Shown here in pieces: positions 54,915 through 64,000 of a DNA stretch of 64,000 bases. Source of the DNA: Atriophallophorus winterbourni (taxonomy: Eukaryota > Platyhelminthes > Trematoda > Plagiorchiida > Microphallidae); NCBI GenBank assembly GCA_013407085.1, contig JACCGJ010000240.1, positions 18,474-82,473 of the forward strand, written 5' to 3'. The notes under the pieces are model-generated. The model worked only from the letters and a program-made list of their open reading frames with translations. It was not told the DNA's origin and ran no database searches. The translations under genes and the position numbers were made by a program. Position 1 is the first letter of the stretch. Each line of letters begins with the position of its first letter.

Positions 54915-55190
54915 TCATGCAATCATAAAAAATAAAATCCTGATGGATAGGAAATGTGGGTCTTTCGCAACTATGGAATCTATAAAAGAGTAAGCACGAA
55001 CAAACCGAGTGAGGTGCCTACAACTCAGAAGGAACAGGCATTCAATCGTGAACGTGTAGCGCGACATCAGCATGACAGCTTTCTTGTGGCTTTTACTGCC
55101 GTGCATCAAAACAATATTTCCTCACTACGCTTGACAACATACAAGATTAAGCTCAACTCTTGCCAATATTCAGGGATGCCTTTGGCAAGT
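54915..55190 (-). mobile_element. RTE-like 3' UTR fragment, inverted relative to its neighbour
   Basis: The minus strand matches the 3' UTR of 54480-54790 (ATTGTATGTTGTCAAGCGTAG, TGTCGCGCTACACG, GAGTTGTAGGCACC). Together with the plus-strand copy it makes an inverted pair 120 bp apart. Confidence 0.65.
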
Positions 55191-55542
55191 TTCAATGATT
55201 CCTAAAGAAGCCTGCTTTCAAATGCGGATGCGATTAAATCCTACATGATGACAATCCATACTAGAACACGAAAGCGCTCATATGGAATTCTTTACTCCTG
55301 CTGTATTTCTAAGTATTGGATTTTAATTTCCTTAACGATGCTGTTACATGCAGTAAACAATGAGTTTAGATAAATTTTGATGGCTAATTTCGCTTGACTC
55401 TGCATTTAATTATTCTTGAGAGGCGATACTATGCGTCCAATTTCACGGCCATTTTATTCCATTTACATTTTTCTGTGTTATCCACATGATATTTTGAATT
55501 AGTGCTTTCTCAAATGCTTCACTAAATTTCTGAATATTTCAG
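55191..55542. promoter_or_regulatory. probable 5' flank or leader intron of MADD
   Basis: 350 bp of AT-rich DNA upstream of the first recognised MADD exon, ending in a clear TTTCAG acceptor (55537-55542). That acceptor means an upstream exon or a trans-spliced leader joins here. No promoter motif can be singled out. Confidence 0.35.
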
Positions 55543-55768
55543 TTTACATATGCAATTTATTAATCAATATGATTGCTGTCCTCGACTAATTGACTATTTG
55601 GTGATAGTTGGTTCTCGAAGCGGTCCTGAAAGTGATCAGTATGTGCAACCTCCGGAATTACTTCGTTGCTACCCGAACGTACAGCATGAGGATTTTTCAC
55701 TTCCAGATGATGTGAAATTTTTCTGCCAGCCGGAAGGTTGTGTATCTTATTTTAACACTCCAGACTCG
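55543..55768 (+). CDS. MADD: MADD exon 1 (first recognised)
   Basis: It encodes residues 1-73 from ATG 55550, ending NTPDS before donor GTAATT. Seven bases of leader follow the TTTCAG acceptor. It contains the start of uDENN ([20 protein letters not shown]). Confidence 0.92.
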
Positions 55769-57384
55769 GTAATTTATTTTTCATAACGATAATGTTTATA
55801 GGATCCCACTTCCTTCGTCTTCACACTTACAGATAAAGATACAGGAAAAGTGAGAGTGGGGATAAGCTTGAATTATAATCGGTTTTGCGCTGTAAGTTGT
55901 CTTGTTATATGTACTTTGCTATCTGAAATAAATTCAATAAACCCTTCGTTATATATCGAGAGTTCCAACTTGATTAAACTTTCAGACGATTCATACTAAC
56001 AATACGAGATCGGTCTTGCTTGTGGTGGGAAAACGTGTAAATACGGTTATCGTTTTCAAGTTCCCAGGTTTCGCCTCATTCACATATAGTCTATGTTATC
56101 AAATTCTTGAATAGAGTTGGGTTTACCATTGTTGTCCAATAACGTCTTCAAAGTTCATGTTGTGTATGTTTCTCTGGAAATATATAATTTTTCCTTTTCG
56201 ACGTGTTTAGTTATTCTGATCACTAAAGAGTATGTATGAAGTCACCATACTGAATCCAGGCAAAGTGCCACACAGTCGTAGACTGCATGTGGGCTGATAT
56301 ACTGTCGGGTTAACGCAAGCAACGTCTTCTAGCGGACGATAACAGTTTCTCTCGGATTAGTTACACCTGAATTTCATTAGTTTATATTGTTTTCTTTAAG
56401 TTTTGCCCCGATGTATTGTTAATCTTTGCGTATGGGAACATTTACGTGCAGTCTCTCACTATGCGGCACTTTTCCTGGATTAGGCTTGTGCTTTCATTCA
56501 TTCATTGTCGTTTTAGTTATTATTCTTTTTCGTTTCTAAAGTCACGTTTCCGTTATTTTTTTCCTACAGTGTAAGCAAGCGACTGACGACCGTGAATTCA
56601 ACTCGAATTCTTCAAAAAACCGAATTCGTGATGGTCCTTCGACTACTTTGACGTCGCTGTGCATCATTAGCCATTATCCCTTCTTCTCCAAATTTCGGGA
56701 ATGCTTGCGCGTTTTGCATTTTCTGTTGGAATCAAGCCAGGCTGTTTTAAACAAACTACAGACTGAACGGTAAGAGTTTACGCGTGATCAACCTTTGCTC
56801 AGAAATGTGGCCTAAAATCGCGCACAGTAGACGTTTCGTTGTAGGCATCTTCTTGGAGTGGGTAACCAGTTTCGTATGATGTCTAGTGGATTGGCAAGGA
56901 AAGCTTGCTATGATGCATGACACTTAAAGCCACACGAAAGCCATCTCACCGATATCTTTCTACTAGAAACTTGATTGAATGTACGTTTGTACTCTTTCGT
57001 TTTAAGCCCAGTCTTCCCCATCTATTTCTGATTTTATCGTGCTACTATTGTGATTATTATGCATTAGGTAGTTTCTACTAGTGTACTATTGTTCATAATG
57101 ATGATGCAGTGAAGGTGTCACATTTCTTCTACCAGTCCAACAGTATCTTAACCCCCGCGCAGTCAATGACTGTGCAGCACTTTTCTTGTTTCAGGCTTTT
57201 GATTTCGTACATACATACATACATACATACATACATACATACATACATACATACATACATACATACATACATACATACATACATACATACATACATACAT
57301 ACATACCTACATACATAAATACATACATACATACATACATACATACATACATACATACATACATACATACATACACATAGATAC

Positions 57385-57415
<31 letters not shown>

Positions 57416-60400
57416 CATACATACATACATACATACATACATACATACATACATACATACATACATACATGCATGCATACATACATACAAACATACATAC
57501 ATACATACGTACACAGATATACATTCATACATACATACATACATGCATACATACATACATATCTTCCTACGTAACACGCAATTGCAATTTTATAAAGCTG
57601 TTTCCTAATCTATCAAAATGAAGCTTTTAGTTAAGCAAAACTTTTTATGTTTTCATTTTTGCTGAGTTTCACATCCTGGTGCCGTCGAACATAGAGTCAC
57701 TATGCGGTGAGCATGGTTGAATGTTTGTTGGACACACCAGCCAGATTTCTTTTTAACCACTCTAGTCAGAAATTCTTCTGCGCACAAACCCATGAGACGC
57801 ACAGTTTTCATTCAACTTGGTATCTCCACTGCTATTTGCAGTTTTTCTTTACTTGCCTTTCTACCTTGATCGATTTTACCTCATAAGATCATAATCGCAT
57901 ATCTTTCAATCTTACGCGTAACCGTTTCTTATCCATTTCTATTGAGCAACGCAAACACTTTATCAGGCATTTCAGTTTCTATTGGCTAATACATAACCTA
58001 CTTGAATCGTTTATTCTTCATGAACCGCACAAAGTGATAATAATTTTTCGCAACCATCTCCCCGCACTCATTATATCGTGCTTTTTCCATTTTAGTTCCA
58101 CAACTTCCATATGGAGCGCGCTCATTGACCCGGAGGGCGCTGAACTTCAGGATAATTCCTTGTCGTTTTCCTTGGTACAAAACATCGAATCCTGGATTTA
58201 CCGACTTCTTAGCGCCCCTGCGCCTTTGAGAGGAAATAGTTTTGTCGATGTAAGTTCTCTTGCACCCAAAATTCATTTCGTAAACATTTTATTCAAAATG
58301 TCTTCTTTCTTATTAGTTCTTGCACTGCCTACTCTCTCATTATTTTCGATTTCAGATCTCTCTGTTGCCGTTTAATACGGCGAAACCTGTATGTTTTGCT
58401 CTTCCCGACAAAACTCGCCTTTCGCTGATTGACTTTCCACTGCACTTACCTCTGGAACTTCTCGGTGTAGAGACGTGTCTCAAAGTATTAACTGCGATCA
58501 TGTTGGAACAAAAGGTAAACGAATTTGGACTAGTTAAAGTCAGCCTTATCTTATTGATGACTTCTATATTTGAAGCCAGCCTCACCAAGCTCATTCGTTT
58601 TCTGAAGTCAATTTAGCTTTTACTGCAGTCAGTTATCGGTACTTGACATTGACATTTCTATTTTCCCCTCATATCTGTCTAGGTCTGGGCAACCTGACAA
58701 TACCTTGCCCACGTGCAGTCTCTGACTGTGCGGCGCTTTGCTTGGATCAGACTTGTGCTTTCATACCATACCATACCATACTTGACATTGAGGTAGAAGA
58801 AGAAGAAAAAGTGTTTTTCAAAAGTTGATGTGATGGTGATTATGGTGTAGTAGCTTTCTTCTTTTATCCACTACACATCTGTGTTAAACACCACCGACCT
58901 TGTTGAAACCAACTCAAGCATTAAACATGCAATTTAGTATAACATTTAAAACGGATTTTCAATTCGTACTAAAAAATGGACGCCATGAGCAACAATTATG
59001 TTTGTGTTAACGGTCGTAGGTTTTCGGATCTTTATGTATGCATGAAATCAAAACCTGGATTCAGGAAAAGTGCCGCACGGTCAATGACCGCAACTGGGTT
59101 ATGATACCTTCGCGCTTCTCAGTCTTGATTCTGGTAAAGTGTCGAATAGTCAAAGACCACACATGGACCAATATGTCGTCGTGCTTCCAGGCTTGATTCT
59201 GCAATGTTTTGCACAGCCGCATCTGGGCTAAGATGTTATCATATTGCTCAGGCCTAGACAGATACGAGAAATCGAAAATGAAAAGGCAGTGAAACTACAT
59301 CGTGTTTTCGCATACAGCATACTACCGATGGCCAATCAATTTAGCACGCAGCACAGAGGTACTGTACAATGGCCCATTCCTAAACAGATATAAGATTAGG
59401 AAAATAGCGTTAAGACTTCAGCGTATTTCTGCATGCAGCTCGATATGTATGAACTTACAAACCGGGTTCATGGTATAGTGCCGCACAATCAAAGACTGCG
59501 CGTAGGCCATGATACTATCAGGTTGCCCAGGGCTATATTACTAATGGCAAATCAATTTTGAACGATGTTACGTGTCTAGTAATGAAATGTTGCACAATTG
59601 CACTTCCTTGCAGCGTGATACCGTTGGCAAATTAATTTAGCTGACGTTAATGCATTTCATTCACCGTTGTTTTACGTCACCACTAACGAACGTCAGAAAA
59701 TTCATATGACATTGCGTTCTACTCACGTACTCACTATTCGTATGGCCCGTGAAATTGCGCGGTAGTTTAACCTCATTTTAGTATCAGACCACGTGCAAAC
59801 GATTCTAGATTCATTACCACCCTCCAGTTCCCAATCGTTCTAGTCTCAAACGCTTCCAGCTACGGAATCGGTGCAGTTATCTCACATGTCTTCAAGTATG
59901 GAACCGAAAAAGCCATTGCCCACGCAGTCTGCGATCCTCGCGATTTACAGATATTCGGACTCGCTTACTGAATCGTCTAGAGCAGGATCCGACTATGACG
60001 CTCCAAACAATCGGAGAAGAACACCAACGTCTCATGAACATTCAAAACGACTTCGCCCTCGTGCCGTCGAACATTCGTGACAATTTTGCCATCCAAGCGG
60101 TACATCAACCAAAGCAGAACAACACTCAACAACCGTCTCCTCCCTCATGCTAGGCGACTCGAATATCCCTATGAACCATTTTTAGTGTTCAAGTGTTTCG
60201 ACCAGTTTTAAATCGTTTGATAATAGTGCATTTGTTTCGCGTGTGTACTATTTCGTCAAGTGAATGTGGCGTATTCTAGGCTAATATGCATTCATTTTCC
60301 CAGAGATGTTCACTATTTCCGATTGAAAAAAAACATCACGCCGATTTTATCCATTTGTGGCAAGCGTCATTACCACAGCCCAAATTCAACTCAACCGGTT

Positions 60401-63400
60401 CCCAAGTATTCAATTATTTGTTAAATTTTAATCGGTGATCCATTACGTTGGACGTTCACCACTGATTTTTTAGAGCGATTTCAGTCAACAGTTAGAATAT
60501 CTAGTTCGATTAAGCAGCAAAAATTCCCATCCGCTAGGTTAAAGGCTTTACTTTACTTTTACTTTTGTGCGACCATCTCTTCCTGGAAAATGAGTCGGCT
60601 TCAATGAAGAGTCTTGGGAAGTTGGGTACCAAGCGTCGTCCCCAGCACTACTCGCCGCTTGTTCGAGTCAACTTCTATAGCCTTTGCACAACCGAGGGCG
60701 ACATACAAGGCATCAGGAAGTTGTCAGAAAGAGGTGGTGTGCACCATCCAACCGTCTACGAGACTCTGTTCCAGATTTTTCTCACATGGTTATTTCCCGA
60801 AACCTTTCCTGCGATCGGGTATCCCACATGGCAGCGGATGTTTAAAATCAAAGTTTTCCTTCCCTTAGATGAAATGCCCTCTCATCTACCCGAAGTAAAC
60901 TGGTTTTCAGGTGCCAGTCACTCGCCCTCGCTCATTCTCTTGTTGGTAGAAGCAGTTCCGCCGGGATCAGGTAGCCACTCGTGCATTCCAGAAGCTGGAC
61001 TTGGTTGTCAGATGCTATTTGAGACGCGCGCCATATGGGAGCATTTTATTGACAGCGGGAGCTTATCCTCACTGCCACCCCGGCTACGACAACCTTTGGG
61101 AGGCTCTCATATAATGATCATACAGTTTATTCACATCTTTTGAAAATTTGCGGTGGTTAGTAAATAAGTTAGTCACGCAAGTTAGTCACGGATTAGCAAA
61201 ATCCTGGAATCAGGCTAAACATTGTTCAGTCAGAGGCTGACTATGCGTTATGACATTAAGAATCAGTCCCAAAAATGTTGATAACAATAATCGTGATTCA
61301 GTTTTAACCATCTCTCTGTTGCGGAGCGGAATGACAGTACTATCGAACTATATCACCAAATAATCGTCATGAGGTTTGTCGTCGGCTCCCGTTTTGGGAT
61401 GGACTCGTTGCAGCTATTGCAGTGAAGATTCACAAAAATTCCCAGTCTCAGCTTGTAACTTTACCTGAAATGCTGGAACTTACATGAGTAAATCTAATGC
61501 AATTCTATTGAAGGATAGTAACCATCATCACGTCGAACCACCCATGTTGCACCAAGTTTTGAGTGTTATTCTTCCGTTTTAGACAATGCCGTTTCGTTTC
61601 AGTCTTACTGAAACAGCGAGGTTTATTTCCTCATTTAATGGTTGCCTCCTTGTTATCTCTAACCTTCATGTGTTTCAAATGATATTGAACAATACTTCTG
61701 ACTATACATTGTTTCAGCCTAGAATAATACTTTAAAATAGCTGAGTGTGTATTATATATTGTATTTTTGCGAGCTGACACTAAGTTTTAAATAATTACGC
61801 GACTAAATGTTGCTATGCTTTGAAGCAACTGTTTATGAATTTGAATGGCCCAGCTGAACCGATGAAAGTGACCAGCTTTCAGAGTGATCACATCACACCA
61901 TGGGCCTGAGATTCGTAAAAATCCCATTTGCTGATATGCCCACTTCCATGTGCATCTTTTATTACTCGTCTCTTTTTTAACGCAGGTTCTTTTGACCTCG
62001 AGAGATTATAATGCTTTGACAATGTCAGTGCTAGCATTTACCGCTATGATGTATCCACTTCAATACATGTTTCCCGCGATACCATTACTGCCAACATGCT
62101 TAGACGGCGCGGAAAATGTAGGTGCATTGTTAACATACTTTTTGTGTTTTTCATTCTACTTCATCGCACCATTTTATTGATTACGTATGAAAGCACAAGC
62201 CCGATCTTGGCAGTGCCGATTTTTGCGTTTTTTCGATCAATTTCGCTTGAGATGTGTTGGCTAGTCTACCCGATGATTCCAGGTCCTAGTTCGGCGCACT
62301 AAGGCTAATGCGTTCCTGCATACTTACTTTACTTTTGTGTGGCTGGCTCGACGGATAGATTAGCCAGCTTCATTCATGCCTCGAATCAAACTAGCTTACT
62401 CTCATCGATCGCCGACGAGATCGTTGCAGATCTTAATCCAGTCACGTTCGTACCTTCAAACGCCGTTGACGTTACGCAGTCCCAGGGCTTCTACATCCTC
62501 TTTCACGGTTGACAGCCAGGCCTTCACTTGGACGCCTTGTTGCTGACGCTGGCTTAGTGTCGATGACAAGTTTTTTGAGCACTGAGCGTATCTTTCTGAG
62601 GATGTGACCAAATCACTGTAGTCTTCGACTTTAGATATGAACGGAGAACGGAGGTATTGTGGTGCATCGCATCCGAATGGCAGCGATAAATACCTGGTCA
62701 GTGTATCGGACACCCAGGCGAAAATCCACCACATTCTGAGAAACTCAGCTGGCATCACGAGAACTTATTTCGGCAGGCCAGCAATGCAATCACATGCCCG
62801 TAGCAGCAGGCAGTAGCGATCAATTTAACATTCAGCATTTTGAAGCGAGTGTTACAATCAATCGCACAAATTGATGTTCTCTTGGTATTTCCTCCTCCGC
62901 CGGTATGAAATACGCAACATCCACACGTGATTTATTATTTTGATTGCCTTCCGGATAACACCAGTCGTTTGCACCGCAAATACTAATGCTAGCTCATTTA
63001 CCACTGCTCTCCATCTCGATTTCACTATTACACACGATAACAACTGTTTTTGTCATTATCGTACACTAGCAATGGCTATTATTGTTGGTTTCCATTTCCA
63101 CACTGTTTGTCTTATTCATTGCGATTTACTAACATTTATTACTGATTTTTGCATTTGGTTTGAAGTCCGATACTCGCAAATTTTTCACGTGAGGTATCAC
63201 CACACTGTTTAGCATAGTGGAGAACCACACCAGTCAGAAATTCGCTTGGCTGCTTCCTACGTATTCATGGTTCCCTTGGGTACCATGCAATACGTTGATT
63301 ACGTTAGTCGACTACACCCCAGTTTTATTGAGGTGCAACTGAAGTCTTCACGAGTGGTAAAATTAGATGTATTCGATGGTTCCCCAACCGAAGAAAAGCA

Positions 63401-63904
63401 CTAATCCCAACCACCGACACTCATTGAAGCTGGAGATACAACAGATACAAGTGAATACATCCCATTGCTTCAAACAAATTTTAGCTGATGTTTGTTTACG
63501 AGGAATCGTCCGCAATCACCTACGTAAGCTTACAGGACGCCGATAAAATGTCATCATCTAGATGTATACTGATTATTTAGCATTTATCATAGTGCGTTTT
63601 GTCAACTTTAATACCCGATTTCCATATTTTGACTTTAAATCATAAGTGTAGACTAGTGTAGACTAATTATCATTATCATGTTTCCGTTAAAAACTCGAAC
63701 AACTACGGAATGGTTGACAACAAAAATGCTTCTCACAAAGTAAGACTTGGATCTGCGCGCTGATTTGTCTTCCGATTTTACGCTTTGTAGCTGCTGCTTT
63801 CTCCAACCCCTTACTTGATTGGTATTCCTGCCAACTTTTTATCGAGCAAAACACATTTTCGCTTGCCACCCGATGTTTGGCTCGTGGATTTGGACTCCAA
63901 CAAG
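55543..63904 (+). CDS. MADD: MADD / Rab3 GDP-GTP exchange protein, N-terminal exons
   Basis: Seven exons (55543-55768, 55802-55891, 56570-56769, 58096-58249, 58356-58514, 61986-62117, 63791-63904) join in frame to 356 codons from the ATG at 55550. All junctions are GT-AG and phases match. The protein follows the MADD N-terminus closely: [19 protein letters not shown] and [11 protein letters not shown] (uDENN), [14 protein letters not shown] and IESWIYRLL, then [39 protein letters not shown] and [10 protein letters not shown] (cDENN). In animals MADD (AEX-3 in worms) is a cytosolic guanine exchange factor for Rab3/Rab27 in synaptic vesicle release and also binds death-domain receptors. The start is plausible because the family begins a few residues before CPRL. 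Later exons (dDENN and the rest, most of a large protein) lie beyond the window. Introns are 33 nt to 3.5 kb and carry SINE-1 copies and repeats. Confidence 0.93.
55802..55891 (+). CDS. MADD: MADD exon 2
   Basis: Residues 74-103, [18 protein letters not shown] to NYNRFCA, phase 0 on both sides. The intron before it (55769-55801) is only 33 nt, the donor after it GTAAGT. Confidence 0.93.
56236..56318 (-). repeat. SINE-1 fragment in MADD intron 2
   Basis: ATGAAGTCACCATACTGAATCC then GTGCCACACAGTCGTAGACTG and GATATACTGTCGGG: a diverged core, ends lost. Confidence 0.6.
56447..56505 (+). repeat. SINE-1 3' end with ATTC tail, MADD intron 2
   Basis: ACGTGCAGTCTCTCACTATG, then GCGGCACTTTTCCTGG, GGCTTGTGCTTTCATTCATTC. 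Sense orientation, 5'-truncated. Confidence 0.65.
56570..56769 (+). CDS. MADD: MADD exon 3
   Basis: Acceptor TTCCTACAG, donor GTAAGA. It starts with a Ser/Asn-rich linker, then [17 protein letters not shown] and [12 protein letters not shown], completing uDENN. It ends in phase 2. Confidence 0.92.
56810..57105 (+). mobile_element. RTE-like 3' end in MADD intron 3
   Basis: Shared with 54430-54790: TGTAGGCATCTTCTTGGAGTG, GTATGATGTC, AGCTTGCTATGATGCATGAC, ending in AATGATGATG. No coding left except a relic of the last codons. Confidence 0.65.
57135..57207 (+). repeat. SINE-1 3' end feeding a giant microsatellite
   Basis: AACAGTATCTTAACCCCCGC, CAGTCAATGACTGTGCAGCAC, GGCTTTTGATTTCGTAC: the sense SINE-1 3' half; where the ATACC tail should start, the ATAC run begins. 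Confidence 0.65.
57208..57562 (+). repeat. (ATAC)n microsatellite, about 355 bp
   Basis: Nearly pure ATAC units with scattered variants (CCTAC, ATAA, CACA, TGCATGC). It lies in MADD intron 3. ORFs of alternating Met-Tyr-Val-Cys across it are artefacts. Confidence 0.97.
57563..58095. other. MADD intron 3, remainder
   Basis: AT-rich, no feature recognised before the exon 4 acceptor. Confidence 0.5.
58096..58249 (+). CDS. MADD: MADD exon 4
   Basis: Acceptor CATTTTAG, donor GTAAGT. It encodes [13 protein letters not shown] to [19 protein letters not shown], the uDENN-cDENN linker. Phase fits exons 3 and 5. Confidence 0.92.
58356..58514 (+). CDS. MADD: MADD exon 5
   Basis: 53 codons: [41 protein letters not shown]. 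Acceptor GATTTCAG, donor GTAAAC; start of cDENN. Confidence 0.95.
58653..58778 (+). repeat. SINE-1 short copy with target-site duplication, MADD intron 5
   Basis: 126 bp between two copies of TACTTGACATTGA (58640-58652 and 58779-58791). It starts CATTTCTATTTTCCCC, has box A-like TTGCCCACGTG and box B-like GGATCAGAC, and ends in three ATACC units. Confidence 0.9.
59035..59640 (-). repeat. cluster of degenerate SINE-1 pieces, MADD intron 5
   Basis: At least four partial cores (about 59040-59110, 59130-59280, 59290-59400, 59450-59640) with GTGCCGCAC, AAGACTGCGCG, ATACTATCAGG and CCAATCAATTTAGC. They look like repeated old insertions. Confidence 0.6.
59831..59968 (+). pseudogene. Gypsy-type RNase H fragment, MADD intron 5
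   Basis: One frame reads [19 protein letters not shown] then TEKAIAHAV and IFGLAY, the RNase H start of Gypsy elements of the kind that read [11 protein letters not shown]. The catalytic Asp is Asn. It stops at a TGA and no other part of the element is recognisable nearby. Confidence 0.6.
60549..60700 (-). mobile_element. RTE-like 3' end, MADD intron 5
   Basis: Minus strand: [13 protein letters not shown], an out-of-frame relic, then [18 protein letters not shown], followed by TAAAGTAAAG repeats. It corresponds to the end of the plus-strand copy at 10740-10830. Confidence 0.6.
60701..61985. other. MADD intron 5, remainder
   Basis: A GC-richer stretch to 61140 holds a 192-codon plus ORF with no recognised motif (see findings). 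The rest is AT-rich with nothing recognised. Confidence 0.4.
61986..62117 (+). CDS. MADD: MADD exon 6
   Basis: 44 codons: [36 protein letters not shown], ending GAEN before GTAGGT. Acceptor AACGCAG. The surrounding longer ORF reads into the intron. Confidence 0.95.
62187..62215 (-). repeat. SINE-1 scrap in MADD intron 6
   Basis: ATGAAAGCACAAGCCCGATC only. Confidence 0.45.
62320..62780 (-). mobile_element. RTE-like C-terminal fragment, MADD intron 6
   Basis: Minus strand: [24 protein letters not shown]-like relic, [15 protein letters not shown] and [13 protein letters not shown] in shifting frames, then 3' end ACAAAAGTAAAG. These fit another RTE lineage than the one at 54016. Confidence 0.5.
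62781..63790. other. MADD intron 6, remainder
   Basis: 1 kb of AT-rich DNA with no ORF or repeat recognised before the exon 7 acceptor. Confidence 0.5.
63791..63904 (+). CDS. MADD: MADD exon 7
   Basis: 38 codons: [35 protein letters not shown]. Acceptor CTTTGTAG, donor GTAAAT at 63905. The next exon is outside the window. Confidence 0.94.
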
Positions 63905-64000
63905 GTAAATTCAGAGTGATTTTAACTTCCTTTTTAAATGAAACTATATATCATTAAAGTAATTTGTTGCTCACATCCTGCTGTATACAGCAGGTAAGGC

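Noticed and set aside
57129..57577. Met-Tyr-Val-Cys and Ile-His-Thr-Tyr ORFs
   Set aside because: Translation of the ATAC microsatellite.
61950..62180. 76-codon plus ORF around MADD exon 6
   Set aside because: Only 61986-62117 is exon; the ends are intron read-through.

Overview
The window reads as nuclear DNA of a flatworm, most likely a digenean trematode. No element is species-diagnostic. The evidence is: spliced genes with very short 5' introns (28, 33 and 34 nt), a feature known from schistosomes and relatives; many decayed CR1-like and RTE-like non-LTR retrotransposons; CsRn1/Gypsy-like LTR elements; and a MULE transposase. Nothing prokaryotic (operons, Shine-Dalgarno sites, CRISPR) is present. 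The confidence in 'trematode' is about 0.7.

Two host genes can be reconstructed exon by exon and are transcribed away from each other. On the left, minus strand, 14190 down to 2606 holds seven phase-compatible exons (274 codons) of an unrecognised coiled-coil protein, continuing beyond 2606. On the right, plus strand, 55543 to 63904 holds the first seven recognised coding exons (356 codons) of the MADD/Rab3-GEP orthologue, covering the uDENN domain and the start of cDENN; it runs off the window end. A GC-richer open reading frame at 3-170 may be the last exon of a third gene.

The 41 kb between the two gene starts is almost entirely transposon wreckage: a CR1 element on the minus strand (about 14.9-19.4 kb), decayed CR1 copies (20.6-22.4, 24.1-26.2, 32.3-36.2 kb), a nearly complete CR1 on the plus strand (36.3-40.5 kb), a minus-strand RTE (28.6-30.8 kb), Gypsy fragments, a nearly intact MULE transposase gene (44.5-46.8 kb), a CR1 fragment split by a SINE (48.2-49.4 kb), an RTE fragment (49.4-50.3 kb) and a Gypsy element (50.4-54.0 kb) that itself carries a 218-bp TTAA-flanked MITE. 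The introns of both host genes also carry RTE 3' ends and SINEs.

Two short interspersed families recur throughout. SINE-1 has a 3' tail of (ATACC)n and pol III-like boxes, and three copies have clear target-site duplications. SINE-2 has a 5' hairpin and a (CTGAA)n tail. A 42-nt piece of U6 snRNA sits between two SINE-2 copies. The 1000-N gap at 5073-6072 is flanked by the same sequence on both sides and may not represent missing DNA. All calls come from reading the sequence; no database search was run.
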